64,000 nt of DNA from Chloranthus sessilifolius (Eukaryota > Streptophyta > Magnoliopsida > Chloranthales > Chloranthaceae). Location: positions 88,076,765 to 88,140,764 of the forward strand of contig CM037588.1 of assembly GCA_021018995.1 (NCBI GenBank), read 5' to 3'. This document shows positions 21,252 through 32,770 of this stretch, piece by piece (position 1 is the stretch's first letter; each line of letters opens with the position of its first letter). Below the pieces are notes generated by a model. It was not told where the DNA came from. It saw only the letters and a list, made by a program, of their open reading frames with translations, and did not search any database. The position numbers were made by a program, and so were the translations under genes.

Positions 21252-22065
21252 ACCCCTAAATTTAGGGGTAATTGAACCCCTAAATTTCCCAAATCCAACC
21301 CCACAATTTGAACCTTTGAATCTTCGGGCATACTTTCCGTCCACCACACCCGTCAACTATGTAAATATCAATGCATACCAACCATACACAACAACCCCCA
21401 TCAATTACCCTATAAATTCCCATGCCCCCAATCTTGCACCCGCACCTACCAGTTATCAATGGCCTACGCCCGCCCCATTTCAACTACCACCATACACCAC
21501 AACCCCCACCGATTACCCTTTAAGCCATCAGGCTCCCAATCCAACACCCGCACCCATGAGTTATCAATGGCCCGCGCCCACCCCATCACCTCCAGTTCAG
21601 CCACCGGCAAACTCCACCACCCTGATCAATTACCTAACGGCCCATCAGACCCCCCATCTGCCGCCAGCACCCACCAGCTATCAATGGCCTACTTTTACCT
21701 CCTTTCCTCTAATGCCACCACCCTCAAGCTTCACCACCCCCATTTGGCCCAATCTTTCCACCCAACCCACTGTCATCGAGGTGAATCAAGTATTACCCAT
21801 ACCTCCTGAGCTGACAGTACAAGTACCTCAAGAACCGATAGCCATACCTTTCCAGCTCTCGGGACCCCCATATGATCCTCATCAGGTCCTGTTAAGCTAC
21901 GAACAAACAGATGTCAATGCCGACAATAGCAGCAGAGAAGGGGTAGTAAATTTTGTTACCAGGTTAAGGAGGATATCAAAGCAGCCAAAAGTACCAACGG
22001 CAGCACAGGCCCAATCCGAAGGAAAGAAAGACAGCGCGATGAACCCCTTCGAGAAGATGAGTTGA
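21252..22065 (+). pseudogene. Tat-2 gag-protease linker, proline-rich
   Basis: An open frame (read through from about 21145 to TGA at 22063) gives a Pro/Thr/Tyr-rich linker. Three repeats of 36-39 residues share INYP...HAPN..PAPTSYQWP, with TATCAATGG at 21454, 21562 and 21679. Just upstream a 19-bp segment (GGTAATTGAACCCCTAAAT) is duplicated in tandem near 21243-21285, which shifted the frame away from gag. The C-terminal part (FQLSGPPYDPHQVLLSYEQT) is a more ordered segment. It is probably a disordered spacer of the polyprotein. Confidence 0.7.
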
Positions 22066-22620
22066 GAACATATACTAGAGACTCAGCTGAGGAGAATGCC
22101 TGCCCATATCATTGTATGGGATCTGTTGATGACGTCCCCACTCCATTTCCAAGCATTAATGGTGGCGTTAAAAAATGTGCATCTATAACTCCAAGTTTGC
22201 CTAGACGAAGTCGGGCAGATAATTGGTCAAGTGATGTCTCCAAATGCCATTTCATTTTCTGATGTCGGTTTACTTGAGGAAGGAGGTAGTCACTCAAACT
22301 CTTTAAATATAATCGTTGAGTTTGAAAATATGATTATCCCCTTGGCACTAATTGATAATGGGTCTGCATTGAATATATGCCCGTTAAGAACCGCCACCAA
22401 GATCAGGGTAGATCCGTGCATGTTAAGGCCCACCAGAACCAGCGCTAGAGGGTTTGGCAAAACCAGGAGAAAAATAATGGGAGAAGTTGATCTTAAGCTG
22501 TTGATAGGGCCAATGACCTTTTCCATCTTGCTTCAAGTCATGGATATCAAATCCTCATTTAATATGTTATTGGGCATAAGATTATCACAATCATCAAAGA
22601 GGGGCACAGTGAGAAAGGGA
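22066..22620 (+). pseudogene. Tat-2 aspartic protease
   Basis: The retroviral-type aspartic protease cleaves the polyprotein. In frame with the preceding linker after a TGA, the segment reads EHILETQLRRMPAHIIVWDL, then QVMSPNAISFSDVGL. The active-site motif IDNGSALNICP is at 22351-22383 (catalytic Asp 22354-22356). LLIGPMTFSILLQVMD and NMLLGIR follow, the flap and C-terminal hydrophobic parts. A TAA lies near 22180. The sequence after LLG diverges, so a deletion has removed the usual RPWIH-type end. Confidence 0.82.
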
Positions 22621-22934
22621 AGGCCACCAATAGTGTGGAGAAACCTAACATACTGGATATATCGCACACTGCGGAGGATGTCAACCTCCACAATTTTGAG
22701 TATGAGGTGTCAGCCATACTGCCAGAACCCATTGAGGGCCTCATGTCTAAAATGGGAGGCTTGTATGGTAGCGGTAGTAGCAATGCTCCAAAAGTGGGGC
22801 AATCAAAAAGGAAGGGGTCTAGGACCCAAATTACAAGGCAGAAGAGAGCCAATTATGGCTAAGGGACAGAAAGTGAGATTTGGGTTAGGATACAAGCCCA
22901 CAGAGCAAGAGGTCTGAGAGGCCAAAGAGAAAGC
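22621..22934 (+). pseudogene. Tat-2 G-patch-like segment downstream of protease
   Basis: Two overlapping frames give FEYEVSAILPEPIEGLMSKM and then WGNQKGRGLGPKLQGRREPI followed by KFGLGYKP-like residues (KVRFGLGYKP). The GRGLG...LQGR pattern resembles a G-patch, a glycine-rich nucleic-acid-binding motif found next to the protease in several retroelement groups. A one-base slip near 22750 separates the two parts. The assignment is by motif only. Confidence 0.62.
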
Positions 22935-23640
22935 TAGGGTCGCCGCGGCTGCAAGAGCTCAATGAATCAACATAGAAGAGAAACCTCGCCCTAGGCCGCA
23001 CATCAGGGATTCCTTTGTCAGCATAGGGGTCATAAAGATCGATCGAAATGGGGCAACCCATTTGACCCCACAAAAACCCATAGCCCCAGTCCATCCCACC
23101 AATCCTCAGATCTCCCTTCCTAGCTTGGAGATAGATTTGGCCGCATTGTCCCTTTTCGAGGAACGACAGTCGGTACCTGAACAAACCCCCCCTGTGGTAA
23201 ATCACCACAAAATCGAGTTATCTTTTGAGGACATGATCTCAGACAAAATGGTGACCAATATGATGGAGGCTGACTCCAATGAGCTATATCAGTCAGCACC
23301 CTCCATCCCAACAGGTAAAGAAGGGGCCCCTCAGGTAGGCAACTGGGCATCTTTGCCCCAAATCCTGGAAGCAGGGAGTGGCCTAACATTTGACACCCAT
23401 TTCTAAAAAAAAAACAACCTATAAAAAGTGAGATAAGCCCTTGGCAGGCAATACCTTGTATATACACAAACCCGCCTTGCCAAGGGACCGTCTCCGAAGA
23501 AAACAAACATCTCAAAAACATGGAAAAAATACAAAATCTCAAAAACATGGAAAAAATACAAAATTTCAAAAACCCGAAAAAAATACAAAATCCTAAAAAC
23601 ATTGAAAAAATCCAAAGTCCAAAAATATCGTCATTTAAAA
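22935..23640 (+). pseudogene. Linker between G-patch and RT in Tat-2
   Basis: Fragmentary open frames (for example 23062-23406, with LPSLEIDLAALSLFEERQSV) have no recognised domain. From 23508 to 23625 a 27-bp unit is repeated about four times, encoding the nonapeptide EKIQNLKNM and variants (EKIQNFKNP, KKIQNPKNI). It is probably a variable polyprotein spacer. Confidence 0.6.
23508..23625 (+). repeat. 27-bp tandem repeat encoding EKIQN nonapeptides
   Basis: Units begin with AAAAACATGGAAAAAATAC or a variant and recur every 27-28 bases. A-rich composition differs from the flanking pol sequence. Confidence 0.8.
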
Positions 23641-25390
23641 TTCCAGAAAATGTCCCACAAAAGGATGGCTTAATCAAAATGCCCGTCCCATGTGAAATCG
23701 ACCCCTTCCCTGTTGAAATACAAGAAGAGGTAGGGATCACGAGTCTGGACGAAGATGCCCCCTTTGAGGAGCTCCCTGATGAGCTCCTTGACCGATTTGC
23801 CGACTTTGAGTATGGCCCTACCCCCATTGTCGAAGAGACCGAAGACGTCAATCTAGGAACTGAGGAGGTTCCCAGGATAACCAAAATCGGAATGTCACTA
23901 TCTCCTGAGGAAAGAAAAAGCATGATCGACTTTCTTCGGTCATACCAAGACATTTTTGTCTGGTCGTACGAGGACATGCCTGGTCTGGATACCGATTTGG
24001 TTGAGCATGAGTTGCCCCTCTACCCTGATATGAAGCCTGTAAAGTAGAAGCTAAGATGTCTCCAACCCGAATGGATGCTGAAAGTCAAAGATGAGGTCAT
24101 CAACAATACGATGTAGGGTTTCTCATGGTATCCAAATACCCGCAGTGGCTAGCTAATATTATGCTTGTACCAAAGAAGGATGGAAAGGTCCGCATGTGTA
24201 TCGATTTCCGCAATTTAAACAGAGCAAGCCTAAAGGACGATTTCCCACTACCACACATCGGCATCTTGGTTGATAACACTGCTAAGCATGGAATGCTCTC
24301 ATTCATGGATGGATTCTCAGGATACAATCAGATCAAAATGGCAAAGGTTGATCGCGAGAAGACAGCGTTCATTACCCCCTGGGGAACCTTCTGCTATCGA
24401 GTCATGCCATTCGGGCTGAAGAATGCTGGTGCAATGTACCAGAGAGCTATGACTGCACTATTTCATGACATGATGCACTGAGAGATTGAAGTGTATGTCG
24501 ACAACATGATAGCCAAGTCACTGGAGCCAAGCGACCATCAGATAAACCTTCAGAAGCTGTTTGAAAAGCTGAGGAAGTATCGACTACATCTGAATCCACA
24601 GAAGTGCGCATTTGGTGCTATGTTTGGGAAACTTCTAAGGTTCATCGTCAGCAGGAGAGGGATCGAGGTCGACCCAATTAAAGTCAAAGCCATCACTGAA
24701 ATGCCACCACCGTCTATCGAGAAAGAGGTTAGAGGGTTTTCGAGTAGAATACAGTATATCAGTCGATTCATTACACTGCTAACTCTAATCTGCACGCCAA
24801 TCTTCAAGTTACTAAGGAAGAATTCGCCTGTTGAATGGAACAAAGATTGTCAAGCAGCGTTCGAAAAAATCAAAAGCTACCTCCTTAATCCACCTATTTT
24901 TGTACCACCTGAGCCAGGGAGACCACTCTTGATGTATCTCTCAAAGACAGAAGTTTCGATGGGATGTGTCTTGGGGCAGCATGATGAAATGGGAAGAAGA
25001 GAGCAGGCCATTTACTATCGGAGCAAGAAGTTTAGTGATTACGAGACGTGCTACTTTCATTTGGAGAAAGCATGCCTAGCTCTTTTATGGGCTACTCAAA
25101 GGCTCTTCCACTATTTACTATCTCAGGCGGTTCTGCTCTTGGCCCAAATGGGCCCATTAAAATACCTATTTGAAAAGCCAGCTCTCACTGGACGAACCAC
25201 ACGATGGCAACTTTTATTATCTGAATTCGACATCATGTACGTCACTCAGAAATCGATCAAGGGGCAGGCACTTGCTGATCATCTTGCTGATAATCCTTTA
25301 CCTGACTATGAGCCGTTAAGAACCGAATTCCCAGATGAAGATATCTTGTTCATGACGGAAGATGATATAGAAGAAGCAGAGGAATCTAGG
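23641..25390 (+). pseudogene. Tat-2 reverse transcriptase and first RNase H
   Basis: RT copies element RNA into DNA and RNase H removes the RNA strand. Ahead of RT is MSLSPEERKSMIDFLRSY...DIFVW. The RT fingers read MLVPKKDGKVRMCIDFRNLN, the palm SFMDGFSGYNQI and MPFGLKNAG. The YxDD box reads YVDN (24494-24505): the second catalytic Asp is Asn (GAC to AAC), which should abolish activity. TAG after KPVK (24045), TAG near 24115 with a frameshift, and TGA at 24479 also break the frame. RNase H follows from about 24930 (LLMYLSKTEVSMGCVLGQ, HLEKACLALLWA, GQALADHLAD); the first catalytic Asp position reads Ser (LSKTE). Confidence 0.9.
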
Positions 25391-25800
25391 GTAATGCACT
25401 TTGATGTGATAGCAAGTGTCGAGGGTCAAGGAGTTGGTGCCATCCTGATTTCACCAAAAGGATCCCATGTGCCGGTCTCTATCAAGCTCAACTTCCCTTG
25501 CACTAACAATATGGTTGAGTACGAGGCTTGTGCTGCTGGTCTACAGGCAGCTCTCGATCTGAATGTAACTCACCTTCGAGTATTTGGTGATTCATAGTTA
25601 ATCATATGCCAAACGAATGGTGACTGGAAGATGAAAGATGAGAAACTGATCCCCTATCATGAACACCTCGAGGATTTGATAGCTTGCTTCCAAGATGTGA
25701 CTTTCTCATACGTCCCCCGGATAAGGAATCACTTTGTCGAGGCATTAGCAACTTTGGCGTCAATGATTGAAATCCCCTATGGTGTTGAGATGAAGCTGAT
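25391..25800 (+). pseudogene. Second (archaeal-like) RNase H of Tat-2
   Basis: MHFDVIASVEGQGVGAILIS, CTNNMVEYEACAAGL and VFGDS (then TAG at 25595, probably CAG originally) followed by WKMKDEKLIPYHEHLEDL and YVPRIRNHFVEALATLASM form an RNase H fold after the first one. An extra RNase H between RNase H and integrase defines the Tat lineage. Catalytic D, E and D are visible (MHFD, EYEA, GDS), but the first strand is degenerate and the stop breaks it. Confidence 0.85.
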
Positions 25801-27121
25801 TGTGATCAAGCAGAGGAATGAGCTGGCCTTCTGCCTCCAGATTGAAGAACCTACAAAGGCTAATGATGAGCCACATTGGTTCTCAGATATCAAGAATTTC
25901 CTCGAGACCCTAACTTTCTTGGAGGGTACATCTAAGATAGACCGATGAACCATTCAACGTTTAGCGGCAGGTTACGTAATTTGTGGGGAATGCCTCTACA
26001 AGCGATCATATAATAACATCTTACTTAGGTGCCTTACTGAATGTGAAGCAGTCAATATTATGAAAGAAATCCATGAGGGAGTATGTGGAGCCCACGTCAG
26101 CGGTCACATGCTCACCAAGAAAAATCTGCGACAAGCATACTTTTGGACCACTATGGAATTAGATTGCTGCAAACATGTTCAAAAATGCTACAAATGTCAA
26201 GAACACTCTAGTCTGATACATGCTCCTTCCATTGATCTTCACTGCATGACCACTCCTTGGCCATTTGCTACCTGGGGCCTTGACGTTGTCGGAATGATCC
26301 GAAAGCATCAAACGGACATTGGTTCATCCTCATCACCATTGAATACTTCACCAAGTGGGTAGAAGCGGCATCATATGCCAAAATCACGGCCAGTCACGTT
26401 GAGAAGTTTCTCAAGAACAATATTGTGTGCCGATTTGGAGTACCCAAAGATATCATCACCGACAACGGAACAAACTTTGCGAATAAGCGTATTCGAGGCC
26501 TCTGCAAGCAATACAAGATCAAGCACCATCTCTCGTCCCCTTATCGAGCTCAAACTAATGGAGCTGTGGAAGCCGCGAATAAGACAGTCGCTCGCATCCT
26601 TGAGAAAATGGTTGTCACTTATCGTGATTGGAGAAAAATGCTGCCATTTGCTTTGTGGGCCTACAGAACGTCAATCCGTACCGCTACAGGGGCAACACCA
26701 TTCTCCCTTGTGTATGCAACTGAGGCCGTCCTACCGGTAGAGGTTGAAGTACACTCGCTCCGAATCCTCATAGAATCAGGCTTACTCGAAGCAAAGAGAG
26801 AGATCTCGCTTTAAACAGCTGAACTTATTAGACGAGAAGGGACTCCTAGCCTTTTGTCACACTCAAGTTTATCAGGGGCGAATCGCACGCGCTTACAATA
26901 AATGCGTCCGCAGTCGAGATCTAAAAGTGGGAGACACTGTGCTGAAGAAGATCTTCCCTTCCCTCCAGGCCGATCCGAGAGGAAAGTTCAAGCAAAACTG
27001 GGAAGGACCTTACGTCATCCGAGAAGTGTTGCCAGGATATGCCATCCGCCTTGCCACCATGGACGGAGACCATCTTCCTGAGCCCACCAACACTGGATAC
27101 GTCCAACGGTTCTACTCTTAG
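25801..27121 (+). pseudogene. Tat-2 integrase
   Basis: After a connector (TGA at 25946), the zinc-binding N-terminus shows HVSGH and CYKCQEH (26090-26210). The core has GLDVVGM (Asp), ITDNGTNFA (Asp, about 26456) and NGAVEAANK (Glu, about 26570), so all three catalytic residues can be seen. Frameshifts near 26310 and 26815 separate the parts. The C-terminal part (VGDTVLKKIFPSL..., FKQNWEGPYVIREVLPGYAI) ends at TAG 27119-27121. It is decayed but well recognisable. Confidence 0.9.
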
Positions 27122-27614
27122 TCCATCGCGACAAGGTAAGTGTTGGTGAAACAGATACATGACTGCTTAAGAACCACCCGGAAGAGGCCATCATTCCAAG
27201 CACAGTAGCCCAAAAACACCCCTAAAAATAATGATATCCTTTGCTACCGCATTTGAGCCTGGGCCTTTCTTTCAATAAACCCATTTACCCTAAAAAAATA
27301 TACGTGTACATATACAAAAAAAGAGAGAAAAGATGAAGTAAAGTTAATATCAAAATCTAAAAAATTTGAAAAAGCCAAACCTTAAAAAGAGATTGCCTGA
27401 AATGAAGCAAAAATAATAAAAAAAATGTAGAAGAATCAAGGGGTACAGTAAAACCCCAAGGAAGAAAGCATGTTGAAAAAATTGAAGCCATATCAAGGAA
27501 ACCCTTTTAGCCTAGCATACCTTCAAATCCTAACCTAACCCATGGCCAAGCTACACCCTGAAGGAAACCCTCTTTGTAGGTTCGCAAGCAGTCATAAATT
27601 CTGTTAAATCAACA

Positions 27615-27745
27615 TGAACGTGGTGAAAACCTGAAAGGACACTACAGGTAAAAATAGCGAGTTTGTGCGAACCAGGTGAAAACCCGAAAGGCGCTTGGGG
27701 TAAGAGACTAAACCCATGGACGTGGTGAAAACCTGAAAGGGCATC
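27615..27745 (+). repeat. GTGAAAACCYGAAAGG triple repeat
   Basis: Three near-identical 16-mers about 50 bp apart, downstream of pol. Purine-rich, so a role as internal priming tract or RNA-binding site is conceivable but not shown. Confidence 0.7.
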
Positions 27746-28103
27746 GCTAGTAAAAAAGGAGATAAATAAAGAAAAATTGAAAAAGAAAGGTTTGGACTGA
27801 TGGAAAATATTGATGTTTGAGGAGCCTCCTTGGTTACTCCCCCTGACCCCCTTTTGGGGGCCGCTCATGCTTGTTCAAATCGGGTCCCGACCAGAATTGT
27901 CTTTGTGAAACCCGCACCGTCAAACAAATGACCCAAGGCAAGGAGAAAGGTTTAACTCAATCTAAAGAGATCAATATTCCGGCCTTGGTAAAATTCGGAA
28001 ACCCACCCAGGTCTGACTCCAAAGAAAGGGTTCGACCATGCTCAAAAGTAAACCCAGGGGTTTCCCAAAGTATCACCCAATGATTAAGGCATAAAAAAAA
28101 AAT

Positions 28104-28146
28104 TAATAATAATAATAATAATAAGTAATATATATATATATATAAA
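28104..28146. repeat. TAA and TA microsatellites
   Basis: About seven TAA units are followed by about nine TA units in the Tat-2 3' non-coding region. Confidence 0.9.
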
Positions 28147-28429
28147 CCAAAAATAGATTTGTATAGATGTATATAATTGCCTTTTGCATCACTTATACCA
28201 CATCCCAAAAAATAGTCGGTGTGATGACTAACGCGTTTTCCTTTTTACAGGTATAAAGAAAAAACAACAAAAACATAAGAAAATATGTATACCAAAAAAT
28301 GTGTGTATCTGTAAAGGGGTTTTCTATGCCCCTGTTCTATGTATCCAATCTGTGCAAAAGTTACGTTGCGGGGAAGGAGTTAACCCAACTCAAGGCTTCA
28401 AAGCTGATCTCAAAGATAAAGGTCATCCT

Positions 28430-28889
28430 CTACATTCCTCTCACCCAAGCGACCATGGTGCTCTTGAACCTCTTCCGAGAAGAGTCGGCAGCTCCAAAAG
28501 CAACGCTCAGTGATCCCTTCAAACGGAGAACCTGGCTCTCCACTGTGTTTTCTCTAACCCTCTCGCATGCCAAAAGTCCTTGCAGGACCCTCTTCTCATC
28601 CACCAATAGCTCGATACGGGCTTGGAGTTCCGTCTCTTTCTTTGGCTAGGGGCCTCCAGTATCAACGATCTCTTATAAATCCGGGCCATGAGCGATAGGC
28701 CGCTTAGTCAATAGCTAGGCCTCGTACTCAAGAGAAGTTTTAACCGAGTCTCCCTGCTCAAAATCACACATCAGTGTCGACTGATGTGTCTCCCAAAGAG
28801 TAGCAATCCGATCTATGTCCCCAGAGGATCCCTTAGAAAAGATCAAATCACATAAAGGGGGTCTGCCCTCACAAGGCACCTGCTGAGGG
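28430..28889 (-). pseudogene. Antisense gene 1 of Tat-2 (DUF7745-like), 3' part
   Basis: This is the downstream part of the gene split by Athila-A. When the insertion and one copy of GAGGG are ignored, the minus-strand frame passes from 41650 to 28889 without a shift and gives a sensible continuation. Visible segments are LIFSKGSSGDIDRIATLWET, then TAG, then a heptad-like ELQARIELLVDEKRVLQGLL segment that suggests a C-terminal coiled coil. Further in-frame stops lie near 28673 and 28648. The stop at 28430-28432 ends the frame. Confidence 0.7.
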
Positions 28890-31032
28890 TGTTGGAAAAT
28901 TCTAGTATGCTGATTTATGGTGTAAAAATCCAGAGAGATTCAAAACATCTAAAATATCCTGGGCCTGCAAGATACATGATATTTGTAGCAAGTTTTAAAA
29001 GTAAGGGAATGTCCACAGGGAGGCTGGTTAGAAATATGATAAATCTCCATATCTGTAAGAGATCTAGCACCCTAGCTATTAGTAATTTAGCTAAAAGATA
29101 GGGGAGAAGTTTAGATCGGGTTGTCACTTAAACTAACTATAATTAAAATGCAGATTATCTTAGATCGAATCTGGAGCCTCAAATCTTGTAGGTGGAAGGT
29201 TTAAAAACTCAAAAGGTGGAGAAGAATAGCTTGGAGGTTGTTTTCACTGCAATCAGGTTGAGCTAAGCATATTACAGGGGTTCAAAAGCACACACAAGTC
29301 CCTCGACTGGCCACAGGCACTGTCCGCAAGCACAGCTGCAGGGTATAAACTTCACTTGAAATCACGGGATCCACCTGGCTTTAAGGCTATGATCTGTCCA
29401 CTTTAATGGTCACAGACCATCCTATAGGCTTTATCGAATCCATGGATTATAGTAGATGAATCCAATTGAGGCCTGAGCTCAGATTTACCTTAAGGTTATG
29501 ATCTGTCCACTTTAATGGTCACTGACCATCCTAGAGATCTCCTACAAAGCCAGAGCCTCAATTAGAACAATTAAAACCACTATAGATGTTGCAATTTCCA
29601 GGTCACAGATGCGGGAAATTATATGGATATCAGATCCAGGGAATTCAGATGATATCCAAGAGGTCTACCAGTTAAGTGGGTGAGCTGATCAAGCAACTCC
29701 TCCACACAAATCCGATCGAGTACCAAAAGGAATCAAAAGAGCTTTAGATCTAATTAAAACATTGAAAATAATATTTACATTGCAAACAAGGTCACTCTTA
29801 CAATGGATGCTCTCAGATCTGTAGTCTGTGCAACAATTAACCCCAGCAACACTCTTAACCTTACCCAATTACAGATCTAACTCACCCCTTGGTGCTCCTA
29901 GGGACTTAGCCAACCATGGTTGGGCTAAAGGAAGGGAAATAGAATCTCGCTGCAAGCTCTGATCTCCAAGAAATTGTCCATAAATTTGATCCTCCTTCAA
30001 TGGCAATTGGGGATCTCAATATATAGCTTTCTCCTCTATTTTTCCTGCCAAAAATCCCTTCTAGATGGTTGTCAGAATTTATTAGAGTTCTGTTAAAGCA
30101 CGTGGGTCGGTTAGGGCTTGCTAGGGCACCTTCTAGAACATTGCGTCGGTCACCAAAGTGCCTCGATTTACGTGCAGTAGGTCACCATGTCACAGTGTGT
30201 GCATAACATAGTTTCTAAGAAGTTCAGCACACGATTTCGACAGGTTGAAGAAGCTTCCGACAGGTTAAAAGTAAGCTTGTAGCCTCTTTCAATAGGTTCC
30301 CTGCTCTCCTCGATAGGTTTCGATAGGTTGGGCTTAGATGCTTCAGCTTCACCGCACTTGATCTGGGGCCTTCGACAAGTTGGAAGAGTAATTCGATAGG
30401 TTGAGGATTCACATTCTATTACTTCGATCGGATGACCCTTGTTCCTATTGAAAGGTTCAAATCATTCTACGATAGGTACTGTCTCAGCACTTCTATTTCG
30501 ATAGGTTCAGTGGACCATTCGATAGGTTCAGGGAACCTTCCGATAGGTATCCTTTTTCCTCAAGCTAACTTTCGATAGGGTGAATTCTCTTTCTCTTTCA
30601 ACTGCTCAATAGGTTCTTGGATCCTATCGAATTCTTCACTTTTGTACGAATTCTTCCTTTTTGTCTTTTGATCCTGTCGAACCCTTCTCAACTGCACGAA
30701 TTCCTTCCTTTCAATGCTTTTAGCTCCTATCGAACTCTTCAGGTGACCAATCGATAGGACATTTTCAACCTATTCTCACTTTCTTCACCTTGCTCTGCTG
30801 CAGCCACGCGTTCCAAGGGTTCAATGATATGCTACCCTTTGGTGTGCTATAGCTGAGTTCGTCTTGTGCTGAGAGATGGCTCCTTGTTGGGCATTCTTGA
30901 ATGCTTTTCTTTCCTAATATCTTCTTTTATTGTTGTCTACAAAATAAACTTGACAAGGGCTTATTAGTGTGCTCACAGGTCTATCAATGGTTAGGTTATA
31001 GGGTGAAAAGTGACATTTTTCACCACTTAACA
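28890..31032 (-). repeat. 3' LTR of Athila-A
   Basis: About 2.14 kb, from TGTTGGAAAATTC to ...CACTTAACA on the plus strand. TATA-like TATATATTG (minus strand) is near 30018-30026. The TTCGATAGGTT cluster (about 30236-30760) lies upstream of it. Confidence 0.92.
30236..30760 (-). repeat. CGATAGGTT motif cluster in Athila-A 3' LTR
   Basis: More than 15 copies of TTCGATAGGTT or CCTATCGAA, in both orientations and with variants CGACAGGTT and AATAGGTT. Some form inverted pairs, for example around 30605-30632. The cluster ends about 210 bp upstream of the TATA box. Confidence 0.82.
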
Positions 31033-32770
31033 CACCCCCAAACCTAACCTTTGCTAGTCCCTGAGCAAAGGAGAATTAAAAGGAAATAAAAATGCCACTT
31101 TCGTAGGGAGCACAGATGTATTTAGCATATGCATCAAGCCTTTTAAACCCCTAAGTGATCCCTAGTGGAGGAGTGAAGTCTCCTGAGGGTTCTCAGTGAA
31201 GGTACCCACAAACTTCTCCAATGCAGCTTAGTTAATGATAGTGCAACCTGTTAAAGCAGAATTTAAGCAAATCAAATAAATTCAAATCATGCCCATTCAT
31301 TAAGGGAAATTCAACAGAAAAAACATCCATTTGGAAATATGAAAGTTTGCTAAAATCTCTCCATCATCACTCAGTTTATGTCCAGGCATTGCTTCTAAAA
31401 TTTTATGCATAACTCACCATCAATTTGAGGATCCTGCTTAGATACTTCCCCCTTCAATCTGGATTTCAGACCCAAGTCTCATCAGGGCTGTTCACTCATC
31501 AGTACAGAGAAGAGGGGTAAATCATGTCACTCAGCTCAAGAGCAGTTACAGCCCTCAAATAGGACTGCAAGCAGGAGCATAGGCATTGCCTGAATTTATG
31601 ACTTTTCCAGCTCTTTTTCACCATAGATTAAGCGGATTCTCATCTCCACATGATAGCTCAATCCACTTTCAGATCAGTAAAGTCTTTTTATTGGGTTGTA
31701 ATGTGGATTAGGGATGAGGTTTGTGGAGGAACAAAAAGCGATAACAGAGTTTGAACTTGAGAAATCAGTAAATGTTAGGAGGTGATTCATGACTTCACCT
31801 TTAATTCAGCACAATTCCATCTACTTTTTGAATTTTTAGAGCTAAAGTGGCTAGCTTCTTCTCTTACTTTCAATTTTTTTCAATGAAATGACTTCTCTTT
31901 CTCATTCTTCTATTTTTTTTTTTTTTAATGTAATACCACAAATACCATCAACTACATTTTTCTTTCTTTCACCATGATTTAGGACCTTGCTCCTCTAACC
32001 TTTCTCCTCCTTCCTCTTCCTGATTTCTCTGATTGAGGGTGAAATGAAATAGGTCAAGAGGTTTTGGGTTTAGAATTTTTGGTTTTCATCAAAGAAAATT
32101 GGGGCTTCTAAGGCTCAAGTGGTGTGCATCAAGGGCAGTTCAATGGTGGGGAATTTTAGGCCCAAACTGTCCAAGAGATGACCTTACTTCATGTCTTCCA
32201 TGTTCTGAGTGCTGTCAAGTTGTTTCAACTTGGATTTGCCTAACTTCTAGTGATCCAGATTAGGTCCAGTCAGTCCTCAAAGCAGAATGAATTGCCAAGA
32301 CACTCTCCAAAGAAGTTTTCAGGCCTAATTCTCACTGGGTATGGCCTTCCATCCAATTTCTGAAGAGTATCTTCACAGTCTCTTCTCGTTGCTGGTTTAT
32401 CACACATCAAAAACTTCCTGCAAAGATTCTTGACATTTTCTTTAATGTTAAAACTTCAGCTTACTTCAGTTGCAAATGGTTTTTAAAATTTTCTTAATCA
32501 ACAATTATGTGGTGAATTCATTCTTTTTTCGATTATTCCTTTTTAACTTGGCTGCACTAAAATTAACTAGTTTATTGGCATACATGCCACACCCCTAAAC
32601 CTAAACTAAACAGTGTCCTCACTGTTTCGAGAAAATGCAATCAAGGGAGAGACAGTGTAAGAAGATAGCTATAGAATAACACAACAAAAATGTCAAATAT
32701 ATACAAGAGACAAATGGAAAAGAAAAACTGAAGGAACAAATGGTCACATTCAGATACAACGTGGTGCCAG
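31033..32770 (-). other. Athila-A 3' non-coding region with conserved block and purine tract
   Basis: About 1.7 kb with no credible ORF. The purine tract GGTTTGGGGGTG (minus strand) directly precedes the LTR at 31033-31046. The block 31087-31205 is nearly identical to Athila-C 12297-12420 and Athila-B 45418-45535. Confidence 0.78.

Larger units (their letters stand above)
27122..28429 (+). other. Tat-2 non-coding region after pol
   Basis: No credible ORF. Three copies of GGTGAAAACCTGAAAGG or close variants occur at 27621, 27674 and 27723 (spacing about 50). Microsatellites (TAA)n and (TA)n occupy 28104-28146. The antisense DUF7745-like gene ends at 28430, so pol and this gene converge tail to tail here. 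Confidence 0.75.

Noticed and set aside
27551..28208. Small ORFs after Tat-2 integrase
   Set aside because: No recognisable domain; they overlap microsatellites and purine repeats.
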